From contig CAZICM010000001.1 of NCBI GenBank assembly GCA_964537685.1, forward strand, positions 1 to 64,000: a stretch of 64,000 bases of DNA, in the 5' to 3' direction. Position numbers and translations under genes: made by a program. Every line of letters begins with the position of its first letter. The stretch's first letter is position 1. Shown piece by piece: positions 9,464 to 17,642 of the stretch. The notes beneath the pieces are model-generated. The model did not search any database. It was not told the DNA's origin and saw only the letters and a list, made by a program, of their open reading frames with translations. The stretch comes from CAZICM01 sp964537685. Lineage in GTDB: Bacteria > Myxococcota_A > Polyangia > Polyangiales > Polyangiaceae.

Positions 9464-11362
9464 TCAATCCTGGTGGACCTTGCCGCTCGGTGTGGGCTGG
9501 GTGGGCTTGGGTGTGGGAATAGGTTTCTCGCCCGCGGCCAGCCCCTCGCCTCGAGGATCGGACACTCCATGCAGCCGCCCCTCTTCATAGGCAATCGCCT
9601 GTATCTTGCACCCGATCCCATCTGTTTTTATTGTATATCCCATATCTTTCAGCGCCTTTTCTGTTGGCTCGGGCAATCCAGGCGCTTCTACCAAAATCTG
9701 ATCGGGGGTCCATTGATGATGATATCGAACGGCCGTAATCGCATCCCACAGGGGCATTCGATAGCTCACATAATTTAAAATCGACAGGGTAACGCAATTA
9801 ATAATCTGCGAACCTGCGGGAGAACCCAGCGCGAGCACAGGCTTTCCATCCCGCAGCACGATGGTGGGAGACATACTGCTCAGCGGTCTTTTCTTGGGCG
9901 CAATGGCATTTTCCTCGCCTCCAATCACGCCAAAACTATTGGGTACGCCGGGCTTGGCCGAAAAATCGTCCATTTGATTGTTCAGTACAAAACCTCCACC
10001 CTTTACAACCACCCCCGATCCCAGCCATCCATTAATCGTTTGCGTTGAAGCCACCACATTGCCCGCTTTATCGGCGATGGTGAAATGCGTGGTCTCGGGT
10101 GATTCGTATTTAAAAGCGTTTTGAAGCTTTTCGGTGCTGAGATGGGTCGCCTTGGCCGGGTCGATACGGGCCCTCCAATCGTCCGCGTAGCGCTGATTGG
10201 TTAAGCCCGCGATGGGCACCTTTACAAAATCGCTATCGCCCAAATAATTGGCCCGGTCAAAATAAGCCATCTCCATGGCGCTCGCCGTGCGGTGCACCGT
10301 CGATGTCGAATAGGGATAGCCCATATCACCCGAAAACCCCTCTAAAATATTCAGGATTTCAACCACATGAATCCCTCCTGAACTGGGCGGGGGCATGGAT
10401 ACAATGGTATAAGGACCAAAATCTCCCTGGGCAGGCTTACGGAATTTGACTTCATAGGAAGCCAAGTCTTTCAGGCTAATGATCCCGCCTTGACGCTTTT
10501 GCTCGGCCACCAGGGCATCGGCCACCCAGCCTTTATAGAACCCATCCGGCCCTTTTTTCGCGATTTCCTTGAGCACTTTGGCCAAGCCGGGCTGACGAAT
10601 GCGATCGCCCACCTTCAAAGGCTCTGCTTCTTTGCCATCTTTAAAGAATATCGTCAGGGCTTCAGGGCTTTTCTTCAATACTTCTTTGCGCTGGGCAATG
10701 GCCGCCGCCAAATGCGTGTAGACTTCAAAGCCCCCATCGGCCAGTTCAATCGCGGGCTTAAGAATGGCTTCCCGGCTTAGTTTTCCGTATTTTTGATGCA
10801 CGGCCAGCACACCCGCGACCATGCCCGGCACGCCCGAGGCCAATCCTCCATCGGTGCTTAGGTTTTTTACGACATTCTTTTGAGCGTCCAAATACATGTC
10901 GCGATTGGCTTTTTCCGGCGCCATTTCGCGAAAATCGACCGCCATCACATCTTTGGTGTCGGCAAGGTGGATCATCATAAAGCCTCCGCCTGCAATGCCG
11001 GTGGATTGAGGCCGTTCAACGGCGACAGCAAACGAGGCAGCGGCGGCGGCATCAATGACATTGCCACCTTGTTCGAACATGGCCCTGGCGGCTTTGGTGG
11101 TGGCTTCGCCTTGGGTGACGACCATGAATTGGTCGCCCGTTGATTCATAGAGCTCGCGCGCTCGGGCCGGGAAGTTTGCGATAGGGATGGGCGGCGGCGG
11201 TGGAGGCGGAGTACTGGAGACCGGCGGCGGCGGCGAGACCGAGGCCGTGAGAAGGGGCGGCGGCGGCGTTTTGGGATGGGTTTGGGGTTCGGGCGCGGGG
11301 CCGCAGGCGCTCAGGAGAAGAGTGAGCAGGTAGCCGTGTTTGAGCGGGAAGCGCGTGGTCAT
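9464..11362 (-). CDS. ggt: gamma-glutamyltransferase, lipid-anchored
   Basis: About 632 residues. It transfers or hydrolyses the gamma-glutamyl group of glutathione and is self-cleaved at a Thr. The N-terminus is a lipoprotein signal (LLTLLLSAC) with a Pro-rich linker, instead of the usual periplasmic signal. Family features: GGNVIDAAAAASFAV, STGIAGGGFMMIHL, the substrate Arg in DFREMAPEKANRDM, and the cleavage site ETTHFTIADKAGNVVASTQTIN, where the first Thr of TTH is the expected nucleophile; also FVLNNQMDDF and PLSSMSPTIVL. An upstream GTG at 11374 is an alternative start. Length fits the family. Convergent with the Sel1 protein gene. Confidence 0.88.
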   Translation of the reverse strand: MTTRFPLKHGYLLTLLLSACGPAPEPQTHPKTPPPPLLTASVSPPPPVSSTPPPPPPPIPIANFPARARELYESTGDQFMVVTQGEATTKAARAMFEQGGNVIDAAAAASFAVAVERPQSTGIAGGGFMMIHLADTKDVMAVDFREMAPEKANRDMYLDAQKNVVKNLSTDGGLASGVPGMVAGVLAVHQKYGKLSREAILKPAIELADGGFEVYTHLAAAIAQRKEVLKKSPEALTIFFKDGKEAEPLKVGDRIRQPGLAKVLKEIAKKGPDGFYKGWVADALVAEQKRQGGIISLKDLASYEVKFRKPAQGDFGPYTIVSMPPPSSGGIHVVEILNILEGFSGDMGYPYSTSTVHRTASAMEMAYFDRANYLGDSDFVKVPIAGLTNQRYADDWRARIDPAKATHLSTEKLQNAFKYESPETTHFTIADKAGNVVASTQTINGWLGSGVVVKGGGFVLNNQMDDFSAKPGVPNSFGVIGGEENAIAPKKRPLSSMSPTIVLRDGKPVLALGSPAGSQIINCVTLSILNYVSYRMPLWDAITAVRYHHQWTPDQILVEAPGLPEPTEKALKDMGYTIKTDGIGCKIQAIAYEEGRLHGVSDPRGEGLAAGEKPIPTPKPTQPTPSGKVHQD

Positions 11363-11431
11363 GATGGATTTCACGGCTTCGATGGTATGGCGATTTTGGG
11401 CCGGCGAGAAGCAATGAATCCTGCAGGGCCG

Positions 11432-12268
11432 TTACAGTTTGCCCCACACCTTTCGAATCGCCTCCGCAATCCCGCCGCCCTGAGCTGCATGCGCAAGGAG
11501 TCTGTCGCTGGCCGCCGCCTTTACGATATCCGGCGCCTGCCCCATCACAAAAGATCGGCCCGCCGCATGAAACATCGGCACGTCGTTAATCCAATCGCCT
11601 ACCGCCACGACGTTTTGGGCATCGCAGCCATAGTGCGCCGCTAAGAAATGAATGGCCGTGCCTTTGCTCGAGCCCGCCGCCCTCACAATCATCGCAAAGG
11701 TGTTTGCCTGCTTCTGCACCGCAAACGAAAGCACCATCGCCTTCCCCGGCAGCGTGCCCTGAATCTCTTCCACCGCGCCTTGAATCTGCGCCGCGCTTCC
11801 CACGGCCACGACCGCGTGCACGCCTTCTTCGTGTTCCCAAAAAGGATGCGATGTCACTTGCGCAACGGCCGACACATTCGGCGACCACGAGCGCACATAA
11901 CCTACGTAATCCTCGCCCCGCGCATCGTGCACCACTTCATCCTGCGCAAAAATAAAACTCGCCGGGCCATGCCGCTCGAGCGCCGTTCTCACCGCGTGCG
12001 CGCCCGTCCCTGAAAGGCCATGCGAATGCAGCACCCGATCGCCGTCTGTATCGACAATATGGCTTCCGTCCACACATGCGATCGGCCCTGAAATCCCCGC
12101 GTCTTTCGCTACATGCCGCGTGCCCGAATACAGCCGCCCCGTCGCGATCGAAACCGGGATGCCTGCCGCCCTGAGTCTCGCAATCGCTTCACGATCGTCC
12201 TCGCGCAGCGCTCCCGTGCGCGAAAGCAGTGTTCCATCCACATCGACGACAAGCAGTTTGTACTTCAC
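11432..12268 (-). CDS. HAD-superfamily phosphatase, Cof type
   Basis: A 278-residue hydrolase. Motif I is VDVDGTLL with the nucleophile Asp, and the last motif AVGDWINDVPMFHAAG holds the Mg-binding acids. The long cap between them (about residues 85-190) fits the Cof/YidA class, which acts on small sugar phosphates or related metabolites. GTG start at 12268 with AGGG upstream. It follows rpmA beyond a hairpin (12288-12319), so it is probably transcribed partly by readthrough. Confidence 0.8.
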   Translation of the reverse strand: MKYKLLVVDVDGTLLSRTGALREDDREAIARLRAAGIPVSIATGRLYSGTRHVAKDAGISGPIACVDGSHIVDTDGDRVLHSHGLSGTGAHAVRTALERHGPASFIFAQDEVVHDARGEDYVGYVRSWSPNVSAVAQVTSHPFWEHEEGVHAVVAVGSAAQIQGAVEEIQGTLPGKAMVLSFAVQKQANTFAMIVRAAGSSKGTAIHFLAAHYGCDAQNVVAVGDWINDVPMFHAAGRSFVMGQAPDIVKAAASDRLLAHAAQGGGIAEAIRKVWGKL

Positions 12269-12287
12269 GGCGCCCTAAAATGAATCA

Positions 12288-12319
12288 CGCCCCGCCTGCG
12301 TGCATGCAGAAGCGGGGCG
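12288..12319 (-). terminator. hairpin after rpmA
   Basis: A perfect 8-bp outer stem (CGCCCCGC / GCGGGGCG) encloses an inner CTGC/GCAG stem. Only a weak T-rich stretch (CATTTTA) follows in the minus direction, so it may be a partial terminator between rpmA and the phosphatase. Confidence 0.55.
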
Positions 12320-12342
12320 CGGTTCAATTGGAAGTTGAATGA

Positions 12343-12597
12343 TTAGGCGGGGTAAACGGAGACCTGCTTTTTGGTATTGGTCTTCCACTCGTATTTCACC
12401 ACGCCGTCGATCAAGGCGAACAAGGTGTAATCGCGCCCTGTACCGACATTCTTGCCCGCGTGGATGGTCGAGCCCACCTGGCGAACCAAAACATTGCCCG
12501 CATTCACCGGCGTGCCCGCGTATACCTTCACGCCCCGCTTTTGCGCACTTGAATCGCGGCCATTTCTCGAGGAGCCGCCGCCTTTCTTATGAGCCAT
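12343..12597 (-). CDS. rpmA: 50S ribosomal protein L27
   Basis: 84 residues, complete and of normal length. The flexible N-terminus begins MAHKKGGGSSRNGRDSSAQ and the core has VRQVGSTIHAGKNVGTGRDYTLFALIDG. L27 reaches the peptidyl-transferase centre. It lies 11 bp after rplU in the common L21-L27 pair. The usual next gene, obgE, is absent; a HAD phosphatase follows instead. Confidence 0.97.
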   Translation of the reverse strand: MAHKKGGGSSRNGRDSSAQKRGVKVYAGTPVNAGNVLVRQVGSTIHAGKNVGTGRDYTLFALIDGVVKYEWKTNTKKQVSVYPA

Positions 12598-12608
12598 GTT
12601 GCAATCTC

Positions 12609-12917
12609 CTAAGCGTTAATGCCCGTGATTTTGAGGATGGTGTAAGGCTGACGATGGCCGTTCTTGCGGCGGTAGTTCTTCCGGCGCCTGAACTTAAACA
12701 CCACAATCTTCTTGCCGCGATCCTGCTCGGAAATCTCCGCGGACACGCTGGCACCCGCGACGAGCGGCTTGCCGATTTTCGGTGCATCGCCGCCCACGAG
12801 GAGCACGTCGTTGATGGTGATTTTATCGCCCGTGTTTCCCGGCAGTTTTTCGACGCGAATCTTCTGCCCTTCAGAAACCTTGAATTGCCTGCCGCCCGTC
12901 CGAATGACCGCGTACAT
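12609..12917 (-). CDS. rplU: 50S ribosomal protein L21
   Basis: 102 residues from ATG 12917 (MYAVIRTGGRQFKV), the standard start; the frame is open 10 codons further up without meaning. The signature FKFRRRKNYRRKNGHRQPYT is near the C-terminus. First gene of the rplU-rpmA pair, with its own promoter at 13026-13053. Confidence 0.97.
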   Translation of the reverse strand: MYAVIRTGGRQFKVSEGQKIRVEKLPGNTGDKITINDVLLVGGDAPKIGKPLVAGASVSAEISEQDRGKKIVVFKFRRRKNYRRKNGHRQPYTILKITGINA

Positions 12918-13025
12918 ACCTTGTGCTTTCCAAAACGCTTTGGACAAGGCTTCCCAACCCTGTCCTCCTCTTTCTGTGGACCGGTGCGGGCATTGCCAAA
13001 ACGCCCGTCCACCGGGGGGAGCGGC

Positions 13026-13053
13026 AGTATACGGAGGCGAAGTTTAATGGCAA
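13026..13053 (-). promoter_or_regulatory. sigma70-like promoter of rplU-rpmA
   Basis: On the minus strand TTGCCA (13048-13053), a 16-bp spacer and TATACT (13026-13031). It begins 15 bp past the stop of the His-Gly-Ser peptide gene and about 110 bp before rplU. A GC-rich imperfect stem (CCGGTG...CACCGG) lies between promoter and rplU. Confidence 0.55.
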
Positions 13054-13067
13054 GGAGAAAGCCAATT

Positions 13068-13319
13068 TTACCAACTGCCGTGGCTTCCGTGGGAGCCGTG
13101 GGAGCCGTGGCTTCCGTGGCTTCCGTGGGAGCCGTGGCTTCCGTGGCTGCCATGCGAGCAATGCTGGGCGGGAATCGCATCGCCCGAAGGATCGCCAAGG
13201 CCCGGCATTTGATCGGCGATATCGCCGGCTTTCGCCGTTACATCGGCCTCGGTTGCGGAGAGCATTCCTTTGGGTGAACGGCCAAAGGTCGGGAGTTTGT
13301 CTTCGCTGCCATCGCTCAT
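13068..13319 (-). CDS. His-Gly-Ser repeat precursor peptide, HxsA-like
   Basis: An 83-residue peptide and the likely substrate of the radical SAM enzymes upstream. Residues 1-50 look like a leader (MSDGSEDKLPTFGRSPKGML, then an Ala/Asp-rich helix). Residues 51-55 are AQHCS, with a single Cys, and residues 56-82 are nine perfect HGS triplets, closed by Trp83. The triplets use mixed synonymous codons (GGA AGC, GGC TCC, GGC AGC), so the protein pattern is kept by selection and is not a fresh DNA expansion. TGAGG lies 5 nt upstream of the ATG. It is the last gene of the operon, 58 bp after the HxsB-type gene. His-Xaa-Ser repeat proteins (HxsA) are the known partners of HxsB; the modification is unknown. 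Confidence 0.8.
   Translation of the reverse strand: MSDGSEDKLPTFGRSPKGMLSATEADVTAKAGDIADQMPGLGDPSGDAIPAQHCSHGSHGSHGSHGSHGSHGSHGSHGSHGSW
13074..13154 (-). repeat. nine 9-bp repeats coding His-Gly-Ser
   Basis: Nine tandem CAC-GGN-(AGC/TCC/AGT) units, first His codon CAT. Third-position and serine codon choice vary between copies. Confidence 0.95.
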
Positions 13320-13377
13320 GAATGCCTCAAAAAAATAAAAAGCCTAAAACCGCCCGCGAATATCCATGCCTCAAAAC

Positions 13378-14880
13378 TTAGGAAGCCGCGGCTTCATGAA
13401 CGAAGTGAGTCCTGGGTCTCACGGTCGTCCAGCGCCTAAGAATTTCGATGGTCGGCTCATCTTCCGACCGCAGCTTGCCGAACAAAAAATCTTGGATGCC
13501 CTTGTGAACGGCGCACAAGGTGCTTTCGCGCATTCTACCGAAAATAGAGCCGTGCATACGGTAGTTGTGCTCGGGCTGAATGCCGCAATAAGGGGCGTAG
13601 GTGCAATTCACACAATCGGGTTGCACCTCGCGGATCGATGCGACGATCAGCGCTTTTAGGGTGTCGTGCTTCATGAGCGAGCGATAGGTCGCGTTCCGGA
13701 CATCGCCGAGCAGGAAGAAACTGTCGCCCATTTCATGGATCATCCGGCCTTCGTCACTCGAGAAGATTTTGCCATCGTAGGTATAGGCGAGCGCGCCGAT
13801 GCCCGAGCCTCCGGGCGAGCGGATATCGAGGAAGTTGGGATCGTCGCCCTGAAGAATTTTGGTGAGAAAAATAGCTGCATAGCGCTCGAGCACCTGCTCG
13901 CCCTTGCGGTTGAGATCGAGGATGTGCTCGACGGCTTCGCAGTAAAACGCCTGATAGGCCGAGCGGTCGTACTCGACGATATGCGCGGTTTTGCCCGCAA
14001 AACCAAAGGGATCGACGGGCCTGAGAAAGACGGCGCGGCATCCCAAAGACAGATAGGTATCGACAATTTGACGCGGGATTTTTAGGGCTTCGCGGGTGGT
14101 CGTGAGCAGCGCTTCCACATGGTAGAGCGTGGGATCGAGACCGAGATCGATATAAGCCTTGTTGATGCGCTCGATCCAGCGGAGCGTTTCTTTATGGGAA
14201 TTGCCGCCCACGAGCACGCGCTGCTTGTTATGAAGGGTTTCGGGGCCATCGATGCTGGTGCAGATTTGCACCTTATGATCGGTGAGGAATTTTAGTTTTT
14301 CGTCGTCCATCAAGGCCAGGTTGGAGACCATCGTGAACTCGAGCCCTTTGCCATAGGCCCGGTTTTTCTGAAGGGCATATTGGATGATGTGGCGGATGAC
14401 GGGGAAGTTCACCAGAGGCTCGCCGCCCTGAAATTCGATCGTGACCGAGGGCGAAGTCGACGAGAGGACGAGATCGACCATTTTCTCGGCGATTTCAGGC
14501 GTCATATCGGTGTGTACGGCATCCATGTCGGCGCGGCTTGCATGGCAGTACACACAGGTCTCGTTGCAGCGCAGCGTGACGACCGCGATATGCAGATTGG
14601 GTCCGAAATCCAAGAAGCGCTTGCGCCTCGAGATACGCGCTTTGAGGGCCTCGGTATCCAAACCCGAGCGAATAAAATTCTTGGCGGACAGCTTCCGGTA
14701 AAGGGCCGATTCAGGCTCGAGCTGTCCCCGGGTTAAGGTGCTGAATTCTTCGCCCGATACAAATACCCAATCGCCCCAGTCGTTGGTCAGAAGCATGTCC
14801 GGCCCGATGGCCCGGAAGCGAACCGGGACGAGATCGGAAGGGGCTTTCAGGCCGGAGCGGCCGATGTCCATCAGGCTCAT
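13378..14880 (-). CDS. hxsB: radical SAM/SPASM maturase, HxsB family
   Basis: A 500-residue radical SAM peptide maturase. The N-terminal domain (residues 15-50, VRFRAIGPDMLLTNDWGDW) has the LLTND-x-GD pattern typical of HxsB. The SAM-cluster motif is TLRCNETCVYC with Cys105, Cys109 and Cys112; EFQGGEPLVNF follows, then ICTSIDGPETLHN and FLRPVDPFGFAG. The C-terminal SPASM region has Cys423, Cys426, Cys432 and Cys456 for extra Fe-S clusters, preceded by SDEGRMIHEMGD. The motif order matches the His-Xaa-Ser system HxsB model as I know it. The start overlaps the stop of the HxsD-like gene upstream by 4 bp, so the two are translationally coupled. It probably modifies the His-Gly-Ser peptide encoded next. 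Confidence 0.88.
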   Translation of the reverse strand: MSLMDIGRSGLKAPSDLVPVRFRAIGPDMLLTNDWGDWVFVSGEEFSTLTRGQLEPESALYRKLSAKNFIRSGLDTEALKARISRRKRFLDFGPNLHIAVVTLRCNETCVYCHASRADMDAVHTDMTPEIAEKMVDLVLSSTSPSVTIEFQGGEPLVNFPVIRHIIQYALQKNRAYGKGLEFTMVSNLALMDDEKLKFLTDHKVQICTSIDGPETLHNKQRVLVGGNSHKETLRWIERINKAYIDLGLDPTLYHVEALLTTTREALKIPRQIVDTYLSLGCRAVFLRPVDPFGFAGKTAHIVEYDRSAYQAFYCEAVEHILDLNRKGEQVLERYAAIFLTKILQGDDPNFLDIRSPGGSGIGALAYTYDGKIFSSDEGRMIHEMGDSFFLLGDVRNATYRSLMKHDTLKALIVASIREVQPDCVNCTYAPYCGIQPEHNYRMHGSIFGRMRESTLCAVHKGIQDFLFGKLRSEDEPTIEILRRWTTVRPRTHFVHEAAAS

Positions 14881-15140
14881 GGAAGAGCTCCTTGGCCTTC
14901 GCCCTGCCGGCCCGAAAGATGCCGTTCAATGGTTTTGCCCAGCGCAAAATTCAGAAGCTCGGCCGCGATGACCTGTTCGCTTAAACCCTTGTTTTGAGCC
15001 GAATCCTTAATCTTGAGCCTCACCACAAAACCAAAAGGCTCGCGCGCCTGCTCCATTTCGGCGAATCGGCCGTACATCTTCACGGCTTCATCGATCGCAA
15101 AGCCATCGTACAGCTCGTGATGAAATCGCAGCTCAATCAC
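14877..15140 (-). CDS. second HxsD-like small protein
   Basis: An 87-residue protein from a GTG that overlaps the previous stop as GTGA. It resembles the HxsD family in layout: a strand-rich start (IELRFHHELYDGFAIDEAVKMYG), a central strand (FGFVVRLKIKD) and the helix AAELLNFALGKTIERH, matching the ELLN motif that marks HxsD. The tail is Gly/Gln-rich. A partner or leader-binding role for the maturase is plausible but inferred. It sits between the first HxsD-like gene and hxsB, overlapping both by 4 bp. Confidence 0.65.
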   Translation of the reverse strand: MIELRFHHELYDGFAIDEAVKMYGRFAEMEQAREPFGFVVRLKIKDSAQNKGLSEQVIAAELLNFALGKTIERHLSGRQGEGQGALP

Positions 15141-15628
15141 GGCTTCTTCTCGCTGCCCGCGTCCGCGCCTTCGCCCGGAGCTCCGCCCTTTTTCTTGTAT
15201 TTCTCTTCCCAGCTCATCGCGATTCCCAATGGATCGTCGAAGGCTGTCGATTCGCCGATATCCATCGCCAAGAGCTCATCCAAGCCGGGCGGGCCCGCGG
15301 CTCCCGAAATCGCCCGCGCCGTCAGCGACTCAATGAAAGGCCGGTTTTCTTCGATGATCATCCGGCGCCATGCCTGGCCGAGCAGCTCGTTTTCAAATTC
15401 GCCCGCCCACGCCTTTGTTAGGTCATCGCTCGACGCCATGTTGTTCGCCATGTTTTTCTTGGCCTTGAGCGTCACCTTGATGCGCCGATCGCCTGCCCGA
15501 TCGAGATGCACATAACAGCGATCGATAAACACATACGCCGCACCATACACGGCATCCTTGGGATAGAGCCCCTCATCGAATTCGAGCTCCACCGCACCTT
15601 CTCCCAGCGTTGTCTTGATATCGCTCAT
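15137..15628 (-). CDS. hxsD: HxsD-like protein
   Basis: 163 residues from ATG 15628; the frame is open further but that part is antisense noise inside the upstream gene. Residues 10-110 fit HxsD: LYPKDAVYGAAYVFIDRCYVHL, a strand with IKVTLKAKK, and FENELLGQAWRRMIIEENRPFIESLTARAI, which holds the conserved F-x-NELL helix. The last 55 residues (DELLAMDIGESTAFDDP and a Lys/Gly tail) are an addition to the usual length of about 100. HxsD is a required small component of Hxs loci with unknown biochemical role. Gap to the MopE-repeat gene is 20 bp. Confidence 0.72.
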   Translation of the reverse strand: MSDIKTTLGEGAVELEFDEGLYPKDAVYGAAYVFIDRCYVHLDRAGDRRIKVTLKAKKNMANNMASSDDLTKAWAGEFENELLGQAWRRMIIEENRPFIESLTARAISGAAGPPGLDELLAMDIGESTAFDDPLGIAMSWEEKYKKKGGAPGEGADAGSEKKP

Positions 15629-15648
15629 GTTCGCCGCTTGATCAGCCC

Positions 15649-17628
15649 TCAGAGGTTGGTGGCCGTCACCGTATAGCTTGCGCAGGTAGGCGTATCGCCA
15701 AACTTCCTGTACACGCGCACCTTCACCGAACCGGCCCGGGGCGTGTTGTCGCCGCAGCAGCCGGGGCCGGGCACATAGCCGTTGTAGTTCTGCTCCCACA
15801 CATTCACGCTAATGCCGCTTTCGTTGTTGGCTCCGCCCGTCGTCGAGCATCCCGCCGCGTTCCCCGCGCAGTCGACCATCACATCCATGGCGTATTGTCC
15901 GCCCGCCGAATCGGTGAGCTCAATCTTGGGATGGTAGGACTGGCCCACACCCGGAACGCTGAAATTAAAGGTCACCCAATCGCTTCCGGCCGCGCTTTCA
16001 ATCTTGCCCATCATGCTGGCGCTTCCGCCTGAGGGCACCGCGAGCGAGCTTGAAACGCCGCAACTGTTGGCCCAGGAATCGGTCGAACATTCACATCCAT
16101 CGCCCGGCGCCGTGTTGATATTGGCGTAGCCCGATTGGCAAACAGCGATTTCGCAAGTGCCGGCCGTGCACACCCAGGTCTGCACAAAACCCGCGTTGGG
16201 ATTTTGAGCCGTGCAGGCGGGTGTTGGATTCATCTCGTCCGTTTGGCCATTGCAGTTGTTGTCGAGGCTGTCGCAGATTTCGGTTTGCGTGTTGGGCGAT
16301 ATGCCAGGTGTGCAGGTAGGGTTTCCGCCATTGCAGAGCGTCGTCCCCGAAGAGCAGACGCCGGGCAGGCCCGTGGCGCAGGGAAAACCGTTGAGCAGGC
16401 TGGGATCGTCAATCGTCCCGTTGCAGTCGTCGTCCTTGCCGTTGCAGCTTTCTTGAATGGTGCTCGGCAGGGGATGATCGCAGGTGAGCTGCGTGGGCGA
16501 GCCGGCTGGGCACACAAAGGTGCCGAATTGGCAGATGCCCACATAGCCCATGGCCACACAGGGCTGCCCGACCTGAGCGATGTCTTCATCGGTGCTTCCA
16601 TCGCAGTCATCATCGAGCGCGTTGCACGTTTCAGGCAGCATTCCAGGCGCGATGACGATGTTGCAGGTGATGCCCAAAACGCCGCCGCATTGGGTAACGC
16701 CCTGCGCGCACACACCTGGCAAGCCCGTCATGCATTGCTGTCCTCCGCCCGGATTGCCTTCGTCGGCGGCGCCATTGCAGTTGTTGTCGAGCCCATCGCA
16801 AATATCGTTGGAAGGCATGCCCGGCTTGCATTGAAGCGATCCGTTTTCGCAGGCCAGCGTGCCGTTTTTACATTCGCCTGTGGCGTTGGCCTGGCATGGA
16901 CCGCCGCCCTCTGGATTGCCTTCGTCTGTCGTGCCATTGCAGTCGTCGTCGATGCCGTTGCAGCTCTCGCTAAGCTGTCCGGGCGTGATATTCGGCTCGC
17001 ACACAATGCCATTTGGGCTGTCGCACTTTGTTGTGCCGGGTCCGCACGCACCGGGCATCCCGCTCGGACAAGCGAGCCCGCCGCCTGGATCGCCCTCGTC
17101 GATCGCGCCGTCACAGTTGTTATCGAGCCCATCACACGCTTCTGGAATCGGCATCGCGGCTACGCATTGAAGCGAGCCGTCGATACACGTCAGCGTTCCT
17201 TTTGCGCACTCGCCGGTGGCTGTTGCATCACAGCTTGCGCCTCCATCGGGATTGCCGTTGTCGATAACGCCGTCGCAATCATCGTCGAGGTTGTTGCACA
17301 TCTCGGTTGCGGGCGCGCAAGGCTGTCCACCTTGTCCTCCCGCACCGCCCGCGCCGCCTTGGCCCGCGCCGCCTTGACCTGCGCCGCCGCCTTGACCGCC
17401 GCCGCTCGACGATGTGGACGACGAAGAGCTCTGCCCCGAACCCCCGCCCGAGCTGGAGCCTGTCGTTGCGCCGCCTGTTGTCGCAACCGTATCGCTCTCG
17501 GCGCATGAAGGCGTCGCGGCCGCCGCGAAAAGCAGCAGAAATAAGGCCGTTTTCAAGGCAAAAGGCGAAACGCCGGCCGAAACGCCAGCCTGGAGGATTT
17601 TGTCATTGAACTCAGACGGCTTGTTCAT
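15649..17628 (-). CDS. secreted MopE-repeat (putative metal-binding) protein
   Basis: 659 residues. The N-terminus has a signal-like segment (ALKTALFLLLFAAAATPSC) that may be a lipobox, then a Thr/Ser/Gly linker (GGAGQGGAGQGG). Seven modules of the type CDGLDNNCDGAIDEG follow, alternating with CNGIDDDCNGTTDEG; these Asp-rich loops are known as a putative metal-binding motif in MopE-like proteins. The last 200 residues form a beta-rich Cys-containing domain (SDWVTFNFSVPGVGQSYHPKIELTDS; GPGCCGDN). AGGAGG lies about 10 nt upstream of the ATG. Lying inside the maturase operon, it is a candidate for export, display or metal supply of the peptide product. That role is inferred. Confidence 0.75.
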   Translation of the reverse strand: MNKPSEFNDKILQAGVSAGVSPFALKTALFLLLFAAAATPSCAESDTVATTGGATTGSSSGGGSGQSSSSSTSSSGGGQGGGAGQGGAGQGGAGGAGGQGGQPCAPATEMCNNLDDDCDGVIDNGNPDGGASCDATATGECAKGTLTCIDGSLQCVAAMPIPEACDGLDNNCDGAIDEGDPGGGLACPSGMPGACGPGTTKCDSPNGIVCEPNITPGQLSESCNGIDDDCNGTTDEGNPEGGGPCQANATGECKNGTLACENGSLQCKPGMPSNDICDGLDNNCNGAADEGNPGGGQQCMTGLPGVCAQGVTQCGGVLGITCNIVIAPGMLPETCNALDDDCDGSTDEDIAQVGQPCVAMGYVGICQFGTFVCPAGSPTQLTCDHPLPSTIQESCNGKDDDCNGTIDDPSLLNGFPCATGLPGVCSSGTTLCNGGNPTCTPGISPNTQTEICDSLDNNCNGQTDEMNPTPACTAQNPNAGFVQTWVCTAGTCEIAVCQSGYANINTAPGDGCECSTDSWANSCGVSSSLAVPSGGSASMMGKIESAAGSDWVTFNFSVPGVGQSYHPKIELTDSAGGQYAMDVMVDCAGNAAGCSTTGGANNESGISVNVWEQNYNGYVPGPGCCGDNTPRAGSVKVRVYRKFGDTPTCASYTVTATNL

Positions 17629-17642
17629 AAAACCAACACCTC

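Noticed and set aside
12339..13277. 312-codon plus-strand open frame
   Set aside because: It runs antisense through rpmA, rplU and the His-Gly-Ser peptide gene; composition is Arg/Ala-rich with no family features.
16135..17508. 457-codon plus-strand open frame
   Set aside because: Antisense shadow of the MopE repeats; its Val/Ala repeats mirror the Asp/Asn codons of the real gene.
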